DNA of 6,396 bases from Lachnospiraceae bacterium (GTDB taxonomy: Bacteria; Bacillota; Clostridia; Lachnospirales; Lachnospiraceae). Of the stretch, positions 5,458 to 6,396 are shown piece after piece (the first letter of the stretch is position 1; every line of letters begins with the position of its first letter). The stretch is from the NCBI GenBank assembly GCA_014804225.1, contig JAAVAF010000083.1, positions 5,673 through 12,068 of the forward strand. The letters run 5' to 3'. Under the pieces are notes generated by a model. The model saw nothing but the letters and a program-made list of their open reading frames with translations, had not been told where the DNA came from and did not search any database. The position numbers and the translations under genes are program-made.

Positions 5458-6297
5458 TTATGCTTTTTTCCACTTTCCTGTGTTCGCACGTCTGATGCTT
5501 CTCACTCTGAAACCGTCTGCACTTGTTCCTTCATATGCCGCAATTGCCGCCGCGATGACTGCAACAAGCTCCGTATCATCTGCAAGCTCATCGTTTTCCG
5601 GTTCTGCCACTGCAACCGGAGTCGGTGCTGCGGGAGCCGCTGTCTTTGCAGGTTCCTCTTTCTTTGTAAAGCTTGCCTGAATCTTCGGAATAAAGGCGAA
5701 TAACGAAATAATCAAACTTATCAGAATTAATACGACAAACACGGTTCCCATTCCAAGAAGCGTATTCAACGCCGCTTTGCTCATAAGATCGCCCATGGTC
5801 TGATCCAGATTGAGCGTGCATGATGTCATAACAAGGTAAATATCGTTTGTGAAGATCAATTCCACTGAGCCGCTTGCATTTGCACCTGTTATCGGAATTA
5901 CGACAGTAATCGTATCATCGTCCATTGTCGTTACTGGCTGTCCGACGTCCTGAATATTGCCAAGCTCCTCAAGACCTGTTTCAAATGAGCTAAACGCATT
6001 TCTGGCAGCTTTGCCCTCACATGAAATCACGGATGTTTGCGTATATCTCGCATACATAGAACTAAAGATATCTGCAAGCTCCACATTGTTATACTCATCG
6101 AACATTCCCGATACATACTCTTCCGATGATACAAACGCAGTAATCATATTCACAACCTTCTGCGCCCGAAACTCAGCATTTTCCTGTTTTGCAAGCTGGT
6201 TAGAAGATAACGGTTCTTCCTGTCCGCATGCCGTCAAAGCAACTACACAGGTAAGCATTAATAAGGTCTTTAAAAATTTTTTCGCGAAATTTTTCAT
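5458..6297 (-). CDS. Lipoprotein-OadG fusion: sodium-pump decarboxylase gamma-type subunit with an extracytoplasmic N-terminal domain
   Basis: This 279-residue protein has three parts. Residues 1-24 are a lipoprotein signal: a basic start (MKNFAKKFLK), a hydrophobic core, and lipobox LTAC with Cys24. Residues 25 to about 178 form an external domain I cannot name; it has Cys93 and Cys160 and an alternating strand-like stretch DTITVVIPITG. A single membrane segment at about 180-203 (LGMGTVFVVLILISLIISLF) leads to an Ala/Pro linker (216-232) and the OadG-family tail, with LVAVIAAAIAAYEG (244-257) and FRVRSIRRANTGKW (263-276). OadG-type subunits assemble and stabilise the pump and contact the carboxyltransferase in the cytosol; lipid-anchored N-terminus outside and tail inside fits that topology. 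I chose ATG at 6297 because GGTGA of AAAGGGTGA lies 8 nt upstream. A GTG at 6309 would overlap that site. Ordinary OadG is about 80-120 residues, so the external domain is an addition. Confidence 0.85.
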   Translation of the reverse strand: MKNFAKKFLKTLLMLTCVVALTACGQEEPLSSNQLAKQENAEFRAQKVVNMITAFVSSEEYVSGMFDEYNNVELADIFSSMYARYTQTSVISCEGKAARNAFSSFETGLEELGNIQDVGQPVTTMDDDTITVVIPITGANASGSVELIFTNDIYLVMTSCTLNLDQTMGDLMSKAALNTLLGMGTVFVVLILISLIISLFAFIPKIQASFTKKEEPAKTAAPAAPTPVAVAEPENDELADDTELVAVIAAAIAAYEGTSADGFRVRSIRRANTGKWKKA

Positions 6298-6305
6298 ATT
6301 AACGT

Positions 6306-6315
6306 TCACCCTTTC
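6306..6315 (-). promoter_or_regulatory. Ribosome binding site supporting the ATG start of the OadG-type gene
   Basis: GAAAGGGTGA on the minus strand lies 8 nt before the ATG at 6297-6295. It contains the alternative GTG codon (6309-6307), which argues against that GTG as the start. It falls inside the 18-bp gap after the mmdA-type stop codon. Confidence 0.5.
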
Positions 6316-6396
6316 TTAGACCGTACCATGTTTTTTGGAAGGACGGTCCTCTCTTTTTGTGAATAACATTTCGAATGCGCCGACAACATACTTTCT
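6316..6396 (-). CDS. mmdA: C-terminus of acyl-CoA carboxyltransferase / methylmalonyl-CoA decarboxylase alpha subunit (5' part outside window)
   Basis: The minus strand is open from the window edge for 26 codons to a TAA at 6318-6316. The peptide contains VVGAFEMLFTKREDRPSKKH and ends GTV. This matches the C-terminal signature of the carboxyl_trans family alpha subunits (MmdA, propionyl-CoA carboxylase beta, transcarboxylase 12S), which end in a helix like GALEML..KR followed by a PxKKHGN-type tail. The enzyme is cytosolic and moves a carboxyl group between methylmalonyl-CoA and biotin, giving propionyl-CoA. The OadG-type gene follows 18 bp downstream, the gene order known for methylmalonyl-CoA decarboxylase (mmdA-mmdD-mmdC-mmdB). 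Only the tail is visible, so the acyl-CoA specificity (methylmalonyl versus glutaconyl or other) is inferred from this order and the tail sequence. Confidence 0.75.
   Translation of the reverse strand, partial: RKYVVGAFEMLFTKREDRPSKKHGTV

Overview
The window looks like chromosomal DNA of an anaerobic Bacillota, most plausibly a Lachnospiraceae-type gut clostridium. This is an inference from three things: moderate GC, strong AGGAGG ribosome binding sites, and a biotin-dependent sodium-pump decarboxylase operon with a free biotin carrier. Every gene I can support lies on the minus strand, so transcription runs from high to low coordinates. No RNA gene, CRISPR array, transposase or phage gene was seen.

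Region 1 (about 6396 down to 2226) is a decarboxylase operon. In transcription order it holds: the last 26 codons of a methylmalonyl-CoA decarboxylase/carboxyltransferase alpha subunit (mmdA-like, cut by the window edge); a lipoprotein fused to a sodium-pump gamma (OadG-type) subunit; a 124-residue biotin carrier with an Ala/Pro/Lys linker; the membrane beta subunit that decarboxylates carboxybiotin and exports Na+ (OadB/MmdB/GcdB family); and an oxaloacetate-type carboxyltransferase (OadA/PycB/transcarboxylase 5S family) with no biotin domain of its own. One biotin carrier therefore appears to serve two chemically different carboxyltransferases, one acting on an acyl-CoA and one on a keto acid, plus a Na+ pump. 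These are the same carboxyltransferase and carrier parts as propionibacterial transcarboxylase, with the Na+ pump added. The likely roles are methylmalonyl-CoA to propionyl-CoA and oxaloacetate/pyruvate interconversion, with energy conserved as a Na+ gradient or carboxyl groups passed between substrates.

Region 2 (3663-3835) is a 173-bp spacer between the beta subunit and the oxaloacetate-type carboxyltransferase. It is packed with nested inverted repeats and flanked by 8-bp inverted ends, and looks like a miniature repeat element or a structured intercistronic RNA. Region 3 (2091-2225) is a second spacer, with a GC-rich hairpin that lacks a T tract.

Region 4 (2090 down to 1) holds a TetR-family regulator, an RpiR/MurR-family regulator with a SIS domain, and the first 176 codons of an HI0933/YhiN-type FAD flavoprotein cut by the window edge. 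The last two are tightly spaced (8 bp) and probably cotranscribed. A strong AT-rich palindrome separates the two regulators. Whether either regulator controls the decarboxylase operon cannot be decided from sequence alone.
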